Both the position numbers and the translations under genes were made by a program. Shown one piece after another: positions 13,033-24,689 of a DNA stretch of 64,000 bases (position 1 is its first letter; every line of letters begins with the position of its first letter). This stretch comes from Megaleporinus macrocephalus (lineage: Eukaryota; Chordata; Actinopteri; Characiformes; Anostomidae): the NCBI GenBank assembly GCA_021613375.1, contig CM038717.1, positions 41,392,122 through 41,456,121 on the forward strand. The letters are read 5' to 3'. Below the pieces are notes generated by a model. That model ran no database searches. It saw nothing but the letters and a program-made list of their open reading frames with translations, and had not been told where the DNA came from.

Positions 13033-13263
13033 CAGTGTGCAGAATCTCTCTGGTGGGTTTCCACATGTGATGCCTGGCGGCTCCACCCGGATTCGCATGT
13101 AGTCCTTCATGGTCTGCGGCTTGGGCTGGCAAGCGTACTGCTCCCACACGGCGCCGTCGTCCGTGCTCACAAGCGACCGGCACTGGTCGTACTGGCCCTG
13201 GGTCAGCGCCGGCGCGTGCAGCAGCAGCAGCAGCGGAGAGAGGAGCGCGACCTGCACCAGCAT
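13033..13263 (-). CDS. ntng2: Netrin-G2, first coding exon (partial gene)
   Basis: Netrin-G2 is a GPI-anchored, netrin-related cell-surface protein of axons that binds the postsynaptic adhesion protein NGL-2 (LRRC4). This exon encodes 77 residues. Residues 1-23 form a signal peptide with a leucine-rich core, and the laminin N-terminal domain starts at about residue 25 with QYDQCRSLV. Cysteines are at 28, 45, 67 and 75, within YACQPK and GITCGNPPERFC, which fit netrin-G2 better than netrin-G1. The ATG at 13263-13261 is the only one before the signal peptide. The exon ends in phase 0 at CTG followed by the donor GTGAGT (13032-13027); translation past it is intronic. The GC-rich exon contrasts with its flanks. 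The remaining exons are outside the window. Fish may carry two copies (a and b); I cannot say which this is. Confidence 0.92.
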
Positions 13264-15509
13264 GACAGGCGCACAGGAAACGGGAGGGGAGGGAGGGGGT
13301 CCACCAGAAATTGAGAAAGAGGGGACGTTATCATGGAACAGTGGTCAGGAAGAAATGACTGGTAACTCTCCTGTGGTCATCCTGCACCCTTGATGTGCAA
13401 AGGTCAGAGCTTGGTTTTTATTTTTAGTTCTAGATATTTTCATACGTTTAGAGTTTCGTGCATATAGTTTGGGGCCAAGCTGGTGAGTTTATTCAATTTT
13501 CTTGCTATTCAGCTGACTGGTGACTTGGTGTGCGCAAGTCAGTGGGTCCCTCAGAATGTGTTCCGCCGCTGCTGCATACTTCAGACCTTGGATCATCGGC
13601 CAACGTTTCTTTCCCCTCATTGGGACAGGGGAGGTGCCCGCTGGCACGCGAGCGAGAAAACATTCAGTCCAAAATCTTCCCAAACAGGTGCAACACCACC
13701 AGATCTGAAATTAAAAGAGATACGATATCAGTTTTAAAGTGATTTGCATTGCTAACAAGTTCTTGGAAGCATCATGAAATGCCATAGCAGGATAAATTGT
13801 TGTGTAATATACTAACATGACTAGTATACGTTAGTGGATAAGTATACTTTAACCCCAATCTGATCAACTGAAATTGGCCAAATTATCAGATCATATTTTT
13901 TCTGACCAACATGTCTCTGTGATTGAAATCGATAAGGTTGAGGCACTTGTTCTGGTTCAGGTGATCACCACACAGGGGTGTAAATCAAGTTTCATCATTG
14001 TGCAATTGAGTCTTAGCCAAAAATCGAATAGTTTTTGATATGTCAAATTTACTGCAATGTAACTTACTGCAATTTAGTCTGATTCATGGGTCTTCAAATC
14101 CATAAAAAACGATATTGTGGTGTCAGAGTATGTCCGAGTCAGTTCAGTAGAACTTATTTCGCCTTTTGCTGTGAGGATGGGCAGTGCCACATGCTGAGGT
14201 GAACAGCGTGAGCCTAGCAGTAATCAGAGAGTCTGGTCACCTAATAAAAGGAACCGAGCTTTAGCCTGAGCACCAGTTTCCCTTTGTTTTTGTATCCCAT
14301 CTGAGTTGTTCAGCAACAACTTGGAGAAACTTGCAGAGTTTCTTGGAGAAACACTCCACACCAACTTTAACACTGTGTCTGAAAGGTTTGTGGTGTTACC
14401 TGAAATCTTAATTCACAGTTCTGTGTGTTGTCCATCTGTTGTTTCTTCTAAAACCAAAATGTTTGGTTACCATGATCTGTTACCAGCAGGAGAGTATGAA
14501 ACCTTACTGGGCTGCTACTTCTCAGAGCACTGGTAAACTGCTTCTGTGTCATAATACGCTTTAATGTGAAAACAAGCAAGAAAGCAAGTCTTTAGCTGCA
14601 TTCCAAAGTCTAGGCTATAGTCGAGGTAGGTCACACTAAATTGAAGTCAGTGGTTGTTAAGTCACCGGAAAGGTTCCGTCACGATGTTCCACTTAAACAC
14701 TCAAACCTAAACCTAAATATTAACTGGGTTTAAAAATTAAATATACTACAGGCAGTTCACAAGCTCTGAAGTTTTACTTGGTTACGCTATTTGTTAAGAC
14801 AATATTCATGATGAGGTACGCTATAACAAAAATTGTGATTTGAAATATGTGCTCTCTCAAATGTAATTTTAATATTTAAAAAATGGTTGCTCTTTCATCC
14901 ATAGTTGCTCAATTCACTTTGGGCGAATAAGCAAGCAGACAGATCGGCTGTGACTGAAGCTCATGTGCTGTTCATTCAGGGGCATGTCGACCCGCTCCTC
15001 AAACTCTGGAGTTGTTCCTTAACAGTTATAGATTATAACACTACTAGAGAGAGAAACTGAAAACAAATCTAGTACATTAAACAATGTTCTACAAAAAATA
15101 GCTGCAACCCTGATGTTATACATGTAAAATCTACATTAACTCTGGCCAAAACGTAATATTTTGTCAGGTCTCATTGGTTTCAGATCAGTAGCAGACCTCT
15201 AAGATGGAAGTACTGTTCGTTTTACACCCCAAGCCTCCTACATGCACACAGAGCTTCTCTGCAAACAGCCATTGCACTGAAAAAGACATTAGTAATATCC
15301 TCACATTCTAATGCTTTTACCCAAAAAAGACAGCTAGCCAGCTTCCTTCCTTACATTTAGTATTTATTGCTATATAATCAGTGAATAATAATAATCTTCT
15401 TTTCAAACTTCAGGAGAAATGACATTTTAAGTAACTGACCCAGTTTTACACTAAACTAGATCCGCATGGCAAATTGCGCCTGATTTTCCACCACACACCT
15501 GGTAGACGG
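13264..15509. other. 5' flank or 5' intron of netrin-G2, no gene recognised
   Basis: Just upstream of the ATG in the minus-strand sense is a C-rich tract (13274-13303 region). Minus-strand AG acceptor candidates lie near 13359, so part of 13264-13358 may be 5' UTR. Beyond that the sequence is unique, moderately AT-rich and without recognisable exons. Confidence 0.45.
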
Positions 15510-15543
15510 ATCACTAGAGAGATTCCATGATCTCTCTAGTGAT
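15510..15543. repeat. Perfect 14-bp inverted repeat with 6-nt loop
   Basis: ATCACTAGAGAGAT (15510-15523) and its exact reverse complement (15530-15543) enclose the loop TCCATG. The arms are longer than expected by chance and would form a strong hairpin in RNA or a small cruciform. It is too short for a microRNA precursor of normal size and has no terminator context. Confidence 0.85.
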
Positions 15544-16073
15544 TGTAACTCTGTAACTCTTGTAACTTGTAATACAAGCTAATTGTTTAGCATTTTTCAT
15601 CGTGAAATATATGAAAACCTGTTTTCAACCATTCAAACATTTATTTGTGGATCAGTGAGTAACAGTGTTGAAAGTAACAGTTTTATCATGGAATTAGCAA
15701 ATACCCAATACGCCCTACCAATGGCATGAGGACATTATAATTATAACATTATAACATTTTTCCCTTCCAGTCCTATTTCCAATACCTGAACTGTAAACAT
15801 GAGCCAATACCAAATATAGATATCATTATTAACTCTATCTAAAGTTAATACCTATCTAGTCCATACATTTATACAATTACATTTTAAAAATGTGTGTTCT
15901 GTGTTACCAATAAAACATACTCAGACGCACAATTGTTGGATCATATATATCAGATGAAAAGCTAGTTTAGTTTATTTACCATGTACTTGACATTTATTGC
16001 TATATACTCAGTACTAAGAATTTTTATATTTAATAGTTTCAGTAAATGCAAAATGTGTAAAAGAGTTAAAAGC
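15544..16073. other. Unique spacer before the second hAT element
   Basis: AT-rich unique sequence, no array or exon seen. The last eight bases (TTAAAAGC) are the left target duplication of the next element. Confidence 0.5.
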
Positions 16074-16670
16074 TAGAGATGGACCGATCAGCGTTTTTGA
16101 GGCCGATTCCGATCGGCGATCACCTTTCAGCACGATTGGCCTATAGCCGTTATCGATCGAGGGCAGGGCTATATGCCACGGCAGGGCTACATGTAGTTAT
16201 TAGTGCAAGCACGTCATGAAACATGGTCAAAACTGGTTTATTACCATTTTAACGAGCTCATATGAAACAGCATAATATTTTTAACAAAATTAACAGTAAA
16301 TAATGTAAATCAAACAAATACCCCCAATACTGCAATCATTACATTTAGACACTTAATTTAAAACAAAAAAAGCAAATTAAATACATGCAGTCAAAACTAC
16401 AGTCATTAAACACAGACTGGTTATTTTTTTGCAAGCTCTGCCTGTTGACAGTCTGTTGAAAATAAAACGGTATGTATTTCCACCTAGCAGTTCAGATAGG
16501 AATTGCAGGGAGCTGGCCGGAGGGGGTTCTCCTCTTCCTAGGTAAAATGCTAGCTGGAAATACAGAAATTAGGCTAATTTGTTTAACGCCATCGGTCGGC
16601 TCTCGGGATCGGATAAATTGGAGAAATATCGGCCAATCGCATATTCTGACTAAAAATCCTTCCATCTCTA
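16074..16670. mobile_element. hAT-type non-autonomous DNA transposon with near-perfect TSD
   Basis: The element starts TAGAGATGGACCGATC and ends CCTTCCATCTCTA, giving a perfect 10-bp terminal inverted repeat (TAGAGATGGA). It is flanked by TTAAAAGC (16066-16073) and TTAAAAAC (16671-16678), an 8-bp duplication with one mismatch, as expected for hAT insertion. Subterminal regions carry repeated CCGATC/CGATCGG/ATCGGCC words on both sides (16086-16165 and 16589-16640), typical of transposase-binding subterminal repeats. It is 597 bp long and has no transposase frame. Confidence 0.85.
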
Positions 16671-16678
16671 TTAAAAAC

Positions 16679-17574
16679 AAAACTGAACACTACATACATA
16701 ACCCTGTGGTGTGAACACACAGCAGCTTCTCTGGCAGCATTTGTCTTGTACGTGCGCAGCATCTCTGAGCATCACAGTTTCGTGAACATCACCGTCATTC
16801 ACATTGTCAGTAGCAGCGACTTTCAGCACTTTTTCATGGTTTTCTGAAGCAGCGAGACTCCCCCTGAGACCCCACTAAGACCCCACTGCTGAGTTATACA
16901 GCTGACCAATGGTGGTACAACATGGGCGGTGCTAGTTGACTGTTAAAGGCTAAATCAAGGCAAATGGTTATCATCACGCTGAGAGTCAGAGGTTCCTTCC
17001 GCTCCTCAATAACAATCTAAACTCACATTAACTCAGACTGTTGGAGCTGCTCAGCAGCAGATCAGTGATTACTCAGGGAAGCAGCCCAGACATCCAGGTT
17101 AGTGGCTCCCGTTAGCGTGTTTATATCACCGAATACTACCCGTACAGATTTAACCCTGAGAATTTTTATTGCTGCTTGTCTCCCACACAGTCGAGTTGAG
17201 TTCTGTCTACTGGTGCACATGTACATGTGTGTGTCAGGTGCTGGTCATCCGACACACACAGTATACACAAGTGTCAATACGGTATCGTTGTAACACTACA
17301 TAAAATGTATATATATATATTAACATCTGCTTTCAGCGTGGCTAACAAGACTGAACTTTCAATTTAGGCTCACCATAATATTACTGATATGAAATATACA
17401 GTAAGGTTATATTTATCACTCACTTTACTGTTCTGGTTCTAAAATCTGGACAACTGGACACTAAACATCTTTGTGCTGTCATTAGAATAATCTTTGACCC
17501 TAATGCTGCTCGCATGAAGCACCGAGTGTACTAATGAATTAAACTTATTTCCTTATCTAGAACTCAGCCAACTA
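16679..17574. other. Unique spacer, no gene recognised
   Basis: Mixed-composition sequence with a short (TA)n run near 17310. Small open frames have no family signature. Confidence 0.5.
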
Positions 17575-19386
17575 ACCCCCAAAAGTCCCAAACACCTCCG
17601 TATCCCTACATAGTACATACATACATACATCAAACCCAGACTGAGTCCCAAACACCTCCATATCCCTACATAGTACATACATACATACATCAAACCCAGA
17701 CTGAGACCCAAACACCTCCGTATCCCTACATAGTACATACATACATACATCAAACCCAGACTGAGACCCAAACACCTCCGTATCCCTACATAGTACATAC
17801 ATACATACATCAAACCCAGACTGAGACCCAAACACCTCCGTATCCCTACATAGTACATACATACATACATCAAACCCAGACTGAGACCCAAACGCCTCTG
17901 TATCCCTATATAGTACATACATACATCAAACCCAGACTGAGTCCCAAACACCTCCGTATCCCTACATAGTACATACATACATCAAACCCAGACTGAGACC
18001 CAAACGCCTCTGTATCCCTATATAGTACATACATACATCAAACCCAGACTGAGTCCCAAACACCTCCGTATCCCTACATAGTACATACATACATTAAACC
18101 CAGGCTGAGACCCAAACGCCTCCGTATCCCTATATAGTACATACATTCATTAAACCCAGACTGAGTCCCAAACACCTCCATATCCCTACGTAGTACATAC
18201 ATATATCAAACCCAGACTGAGTCCCAAACACCCTCCGTATCCCTACATAGTGCATACATACATCAAACCCAGACTGAGTCCCAAACACCTCCATATCCCT
18301 ACATAGTACATACATACATACATACATCAAACCCAGACTGAGTCCCAAACACCTCCATATCCCTACATAGTACATACATACATCAAACCCAGACTGAGTC
18401 CCAAACACCTCCATATCCCTACATAGTACATACATACATACATACATCAAACCCAGACTGAGTCCCAAACACCTCCATATCCCTACATAGTGCATACATA
18501 CATCAAACCCAGACTGAGTCCCAAACACCTCCATATCCCTACATAGTACATACATACATACATACATCAAACCCAGACTGAGTCCCAAACACCTCTGTAT
18601 CCCTACATAGTACATACATACACACATCAAACCCAGACTGAGTCCCAAACACCTCCGTATCCCTACATAGTACATACATACATCAAACCCAGGCTGAGAC
18701 CCAAACGCCTCCGTATCCCTACATAGTACATACATACATACATACATCAAACCCAGACTGAGTCCCAAACACCTCCATATCCCTACATAGTACATACATA
18801 CATACATACATCAAACCCAGACTGAGTCCCAAACACCTCCGTATCCCTACATAGTACATACATACATCAAACCCAGGCTGAGACCCAAACGCCTCCGTAT
18901 CCCTACATAGTACATACATACATACATACATCAAACCCAGACTGAGTCCCAAACACCTCCATATCCCTACATAGTACATACATACATACATCAAACCCAG
19001 ACTGAGTCCCAAATACCTCCATATCCCTACATTGTACATACACACATCAAACCCAGACTGAGTCCCAAATACCTCCATATCCCTACATTGTACATACATA
19101 CATCAAACCCAGACTGAGTCCCAAACGCCTCCGTATCCCTACATAGTACATACATACATACATCAAACCCAGACTGAGTCCCAAACACCTCCATATCCCT
19201 ACATAGTACATACATACATACATCAAACCCAGACTGAGTCCCAAACACCTCCATATCCCTACATAGTACATACATACATCAAACCCAGACTGAGTCCCAA
19301 ACATCTCCATATCCCTACATAGTACATACATACATACATCAAACCCAGACTGAGTCCCAAACGCCTCCGTATCCCTACATAGTGCG
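17575..19386. repeat. 48+(CATA)n compound minisatellite
   Basis: About 30 units. The constant 48-bp core reads CATCAAACCCAGACTGAG, then TCCCAAACACCTCC, then ATATCCCTACATAGTA, and each unit also holds a (CATA)2-5 run, so unit length steps by four (56, 60, 64, 68). The left part keeps a 60-bp register over several units. Minus-strand frames are open over hundreds of codons only because the monomer lacks stops. The right edge continues as CCTACATAGTGCGC into unique sequence that contains a related CACTATGTG word, so the monomer probably came from a dispersed element. Confidence 0.95.
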
Positions 19387-19944
19387 CTTTTGGGGTACTA
19401 GCTTCTACAGACAAACAGTGCACTATGTGTGGAGTTCGGATGTGTCTGAATATAAATGTCTCTTTTTAGTTATGCGCTGTTGGGCTGCAGAAGTCAGTAT
19501 TTAAATTCCTACGTAGTAGGATGGAGGAAGCAGATAGGGGTTTGGGATTCAGCACCACAGTGGGTTTGGGGCTATATAACACGGTCATTTCTTGATTAGG
19601 TATTATTCACTTTTCACACGTACTTGTAAATGTAATATCAATGAGACACAATAATGGCACTTCAGTTGTGGAATCACACATTACACACAAGTTAGGAGTT
19701 TAGTAAGTTATAGCCACAAAGCATTTCAGTCACTGATCATGTACACAGACAAAAAGAAAACTATTTTTAAGGGTTTTTTTCAGCAAAGTCAGTACTTACA
19801 TATGGAACCACAAAGAAGGTTAAAGGGTTGCCACAATGCAGAATCTGTTGTATAAATATGTTTTAAATGGTTCTGTGATTTACGGAAAGGGGTTCCACTA
19901 TTGCGCTAAGTGATGGAACTATTTGTGCTATATAGATGCGCACT

Positions 19945-20024
<80 letters not shown>

Positions 20025-20434
20025 GTATGCATTATGTATTGTTCTGTGACGTACCAAAAGGTACACCTGATATTTGTACTATATAAATGGTCCGGTTTGT
20101 AAAATTAACTGGTTGACAGTTTAAACCAGTTAGCTAACAATTTTTAGCACTCATGAGAAACTGGGACCGATACGCTGTAACTGGACGTTTATTTACTAGA
20201 CTTTTCCTCAGAAAACCGCCGAAATAAACACTCTATTCTGTTTATATTGTTGTTTGTAAAGTCGTTCATTTTAACTTAGCAGTGAGCGACTGTTATTTTT
20301 AGGAGCCACACTGTGTGATTCGACTTTTTCTGTGGTAAAAGTTGCTCTTAAATTAAAATATGCATTTTTCTGAGGGAAGTCTCCTCAGCAGGGTTTATTA
20401 TATCTTAATATTTTTGCCTTAAATTACGTTTACA
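19387..20434. other. Spacer with a 75-bp (TA)n microsatellite
   Basis: Unique sequence interrupted by an uninterrupted (AT)n run at 19948-20022. Toward the right the sequence moves into the GC-rich flank of the CpG island. Confidence 0.7.
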
Positions 20435-21281
20435 GTGTGTGAGAGCCGTTTTAGGCGTTTTCTCTGGTTAGTAGTTTCAGTCAGATTTGAAACTGTTAGC
20501 TTTAGCACCGTCACAGCTGCGCTGAGTGGCTTTCAGCGGACTTTCCCTCAAAAAAACTCTCCAAACAGCTTCAAACTGCCCACCTCCTGTCCCGGTCCCC
20601 GTCCCGGAGAGCCGTTAGTACCGTTACCGGTTCTCTCAGGACTCTGCGCGCGAGGGAAGTTCGGGTAAAATATCCGTTAAGCAGCGCGGGGCGTGTCGCG
20701 CGCGCGTCCCGTTAGCAGTTAGCTTCTGCCAGTGAATATGAGTTACAGCGCGATGGAGCCTCGATAAGCCGGAGCTCGCGCCTGGAAACCGCTCAGAATT
20801 AAACTTTCACGCGAACGAAGCCGCTATTTCCGCCGCTGCCGTTCGTCAGAACTCGCGCCCTCCGTAGCCTGCACCATCTGCGTGCTCGCCCTCGCGCTAA
20901 TCGCCGCTTCAGACTTCGCGTTACTTACCGAATGCTCTCTGTCCCGCGTGCGGTGTGCTCTCTCCCTCCTTCCTTTGCCGGCGACGCTCCCCTCACGTGC
21001 GCCGCTCCGGTAAGTACTCCCTCCCGCGCGTGGCGTGTTTGTGCGTTGTTGTTTTTTTTTGTTTTTTTTAACTCGCCGCAGTTGCGCTGCGCGCGCGAGC
21101 TCGGTGTCCTACTTCTGTGCGCGAGCGCGCGGGATAGGCATCAGAAAGTGAGAGCGGTGGAGTTCCCGCGCCGTGCTTTCGGGCGCCGCTCGCGCTTCTG
21201 CTGCTGCGCTTTACAGCGGGAGGAGGATTTACCCCGCGCGCGCTGAAGGACAGGAAAAAAAAACACGGAGAGAATCTCCCT
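20435..21281. promoter_or_regulatory. CpG island with divergent splice donors, candidate promoter
   Basis: From about 20640 to 21250 the sequence is very GC-rich and full of CpG, including long GCGCGCG-type words, unlike all neighbours. On the minus strand CATTCG is followed by GTAAGT (20928-20923), a consensus donor. On the plus strand GCTCCG is followed by GTAAGTAC (21010-21017), also a consensus donor. Unmethylated CpG islands mark vertebrate promoters and first exons, and the minus donor would suit an untranslated first exon of netrin-G2, whose coding exon lies 7.7 kb downstream. The plus donor suggests a second, divergent transcript. No TATA box is evident. Start sites cannot be placed from sequence. 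Confidence 0.6.
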
Positions 21282-21611
21282 CCCTTTAACCCCTCCCTCA
21301 CTCTATCTCTCCATCTGTGTCTCTCTCTCCCTCCCTCACTCTATCTCTCCATCTGTGTCTCTCTCTCCCTCCCTCACTCTCTCTCTCCCTCCCTCCCTCA
21401 CACGCATTCTCTCTCTCTCCCCTCTCTGTGTAACTCTCTCACTCTCTAACTCTTCCTTTTCTCCTTTCATCTCTCTTTTATCTTTCCCTTTGCATTCTCT
21501 ATCTCTGCTCTCTCTCTCTCTTTTTACACTCCCGCTCTGCCTTCTCTCCCTCTCTCTCTCACTCTGTAATCCCTACCATCACTCTATCACTGAGCTTGTA
21601 TCTGTGGGCCC

Positions 21612-21657
<46 letters not shown>

Positions 21658-22480
21658 CACTGTGTCCCGCTCTTTCTCTCTCTCACAGTTTCTCTCTCAC
21701 TGTTTCTCTGACTCTCTTATGCTGTCTTTCATTGTCTCTCACTGTGTTTCTGTATCTCTCTTGCTGTCTCTCTCTCACTATCTCTGTCTCACCGTGTGTC
21801 TCTCTCTCACTATCTCTGTCTCACCGTGTGTCTCTCTGTCTCTCTTTCACTATCTCTGTCTCACCGTGTGTCTCTCTCTCACTATCTCTGTCTCACCGTG
21901 TGTCTCTCTGTCTCTCTCTCACTATCTCTGTCTCACCGTGTGTCTCTCTCTCACTATCTCTGTCTCACCGTGTGTCTCTCTGTCTCTCTTTCACTATCTC
22001 TGTCTCACCGTGTGTCTCTCTCTCACTATCTCTGTCTCATCGTGTGTCTCTCTGTCTCTCTCTCACTATCTCTGTCTCACCGTGTGTCTCGCTGTCTCTC
22101 TCTCACTATCTCTGTCTCACCATGTGTCTCTCTGTCTCTCTATCACTATGTCTGTCTCACTGCGTCTCTGTCTCTCAGACCCTCTGTCTCTCTCCTACTG
22201 TCTCTCTCTTCTGCATTCTTTCTCAGTCTCTTTCTCTCTCTTACGCTCTTTCTCTCTCGTGTCCTCTCTTTTGCCCCTTTTCTCTCACTCTAACTTACTG
22301 TCTCTTTTTTGTCTTTCTCTCATTCTTTCTCCGTGTTTCTTTCTTTCACTCTCTGTCTCTCTCTTTCTGTCTCTCCCTTTCTGTCTCTCTCTCTATTTGT
22401 CTTTCTCTGTCTATGTCTCTCTCTTTCTGTCTCTCTGTCTCTCTCTCTGTCTCTCTGTGTGTCTCAGTCGCTTCAGCCTT
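21282..22480. repeat. CT-rich polypyrimidine tract with nested minisatellite
   Basis: The plus strand is almost pure C and T (CTCTCTCC, TCTCTCTG and similar). Within it, from about 21770 to 22140, a regular unit reads CACTATCTCTGTCTCACCG followed by TGTGTCTCTC plus a variable TCTCTGTCTC run. All three plus frames are open for long stretches as leucine/serine/cysteine repeats. These are shadows of the tract and are not called as genes. Confidence 0.92.
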
Positions 22481-22589
22481 TATTGTTTTTGCTCTGTTGG
22501 TTTGTTGTTGTGTTATTGTTGCCGTTGTGTGGTTAGTAAGTATAAGCTCCAGCAGGATGAGTGATCCTGTCTCAGCCAAGATGGAATTT

Positions 22590-22745
22590 TAAGGGGAATT
22601 CCACCTGTATTTCAAATTTCAAATGTAAACAGAGTGATTCAGAGTGGGTTTGGTGTGAAACTCTCTGCTCCAGATACAGTCAGTACTGTTTACAGTGGAG
22701 GTGAATGGAACCAGACGTCCACCTCTCAAAGCTCCCTCACAGAGA
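22590..22745 (+). repeat. Dispersed repeat, copy 1 (AAGGGGAATTCCACC family)
   Basis: The copy starts AAGGGGAATTCCACC, continues AATGTAAACAGAGTGATTC, CAGTACTGTTTACAGTGG and GAATGGAACCAGACGTCCAC, and ends CCTCTCAAAGCTCC. The same blocks occur inverted at 30217-30335 and in a shortened form at 28005-28045. Class unknown; no termini could be fixed. Confidence 0.65.
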
Positions 22746-23001
22746 GTCAGTACGTGAGGTGTTTATAAAGGAGTTGATCTTTTATGATATATTTGAGAAA
22801 ATTATGACCTGAATCATGAACTTCACAGCACTTCTTTGGCGGAGAGGTACGTGCAGGGTGTTGTGAGGTTAAATAGTTCCAGTTGCTTTAATTCTCCAGA
22901 GAACTCTGTATACATGTTGAAGATGTGCTACAGCTAACATGCAGTAAGCGTCTGAAGCCAGGCTGTGTCTGTGCAGTCATCTCCGTACCTCAGAGTAGAT
23001 A

Positions 23002-24000
23002 NNNNNNNNNNNNNNNNNNNNNNNNNNNNNNNNNNNNNNNNNNNNNNNNNNNNNNNNNNNNNNNNNNNNNNNNNNNNNNNNNNNNNNNNNNNNNNNNNNN
23101 NNNNNNNNNNNNNNNNNNNNNNNNNNNNNNNNNNNNNNNNNNNNNNNNNNNNNNNNNNNNNNNNNNNNNNNNNNNNNNNNNNNNNNNNNNNNNNNNNNNN
23201 NNNNNNNNNNNNNNNNNNNNNNNNNNNNNNNNNNNNNNNNNNNNNNNNNNNNNNNNNNNNNNNNNNNNNNNNNNNNNNNNNNNNNNNNNNNNNNNNNNNN
23301 NNNNNNNNNNNNNNNNNNNNNNNNNNNNNNNNNNNNNNNNNNNNNNNNNNNNNNNNNNNNNNNNNNNNNNNNNNNNNNNNNNNNNNNNNNNNNNNNNNNN
23401 NNNNNNNNNNNNNNNNNNNNNNNNNNNNNNNNNNNNNNNNNNNNNNNNNNNNNNNNNNNNNNNNNNNNNNNNNNNNNNNNNNNNNNNNNNNNNNNNNNNN
23501 NNNNNNNNNNNNNNNNNNNNNNNNNNNNNNNNNNNNNNNNNNNNNNNNNNNNNNNNNNNNNNNNNNNNNNNNNNNNNNNNNNNNNNNNNNNNNNNNNNNN
23601 NNNNNNNNNNNNNNNNNNNNNNNNNNNNNNNNNNNNNNNNNNNNNNNNNNNNNNNNNNNNNNNNNNNNNNNNNNNNNNNNNNNNNNNNNNNNNNNNNNNN
23701 NNNNNNNNNNNNNNNNNNNNNNNNNNNNNNNNNNNNNNNNNNNNNNNNNNNNNNNNNNNNNNNNNNNNNNNNNNNNNNNNNNNNNNNNNNNNNNNNNNNN
23801 NNNNNNNNNNNNNNNNNNNNNNNNNNNNNNNNNNNNNNNNNNNNNNNNNNNNNNNNNNNNNNNNNNNNNNNNNNNNNNNNNNNNNNNNNNNNNNNNNNNN
23901 NNNNNNNNNNNNNNNNNNNNNNNNNNNNNNNNNNNNNNNNNNNNNNNNNNNNNNNNNNNNNNNNNNNNNNNNNNNNNNNNNNNNNNNNNNNNNNNNNNNN
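23002..24000. other. Assembly gap (999 N)
   Basis: Unresolved bases. Open frames spanning it are artefacts. A gap inside a repeat-dense region means nearby array lengths may also be wrong. Confidence 1.
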
Positions 24001-24689
24001 GATCCTGGATATGATTAAAGATGTGAAGGATATAAGTATTTGGAAGTTAAGGAGTTTTTTTTTTTGTAGGCCCCAACCTTGGTCCAGGTCTTGGAGCATA
24101 GAGACCTCCGTCTTCGTCTTCGGGATCAGGGTGGCAGTGGTGAAGCCAACCCTGCCTTCGTCGACTGGACAGGGGCAAACTGATGGGGGTGGTGAGGAAA
24201 GGAGGGGAACGTCCAAATGTTAAGTTGATTAAGTTAGCTCACTTGGTGAGCACTGGTTCAGTGATTAGCCAGCTCTGGACAGTGTCTCACTAAAGAAACA
24301 GGTGGCTTTAACCCCAGTGCGTATCGTCTCCACTGTCAAGGCTAACACATTGAGGAATTGAGGATTGAGGAAAAGTGACACTGTTGTTGTTGCTGCCCAC
24401 CCAGATCATTCAAATGGCCAAACAATGATGACATCACAGTAATACTTCTGGCCCTTGATGGGGTGAAGGGTCACGTAAACACTGGGGACGACTTTAGCAG
24501 CAGATCTTAATCAGAAATCAATGAGGTCGGTCACATTTACCCCTTTCAAAGCTGAACATTCAATTTGTCTGGCTTCCGGTTGCATCTGCTAGCTGGTCGC
24601 TTAAGGCTACATGGCTAACAACAACATAATAATATTTGAATGTCACTGCATTGCAAGGTTTACTGTTGCTCAAAATTAGTTTAACCAAG
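24001..24689. other. Unique spacer after the gap, no gene recognised
   Basis: An acceptor-like poly-T tract ending TTTTTGTAG (24070) is followed by about 50 open plus-strand codons to the TAA near 24222; no family signature is visible, so it is not called. Confidence 0.5.

Noticed and set aside
15510..15543. MicroRNA precursor
   Set aside because: The stem is only 14 bp; a precursor needs about 30 bp or more.
22925..24223. Open frames of 349-432 codons across 23002-24000
   Set aside because: They are made of unknown bases in the assembly gap.
24070..24223. Exon after the poly-T acceptor at 24070
   Set aside because: About 50 open codons with no recognisable signature; adjacent to a gap and not distinguishable from chance.
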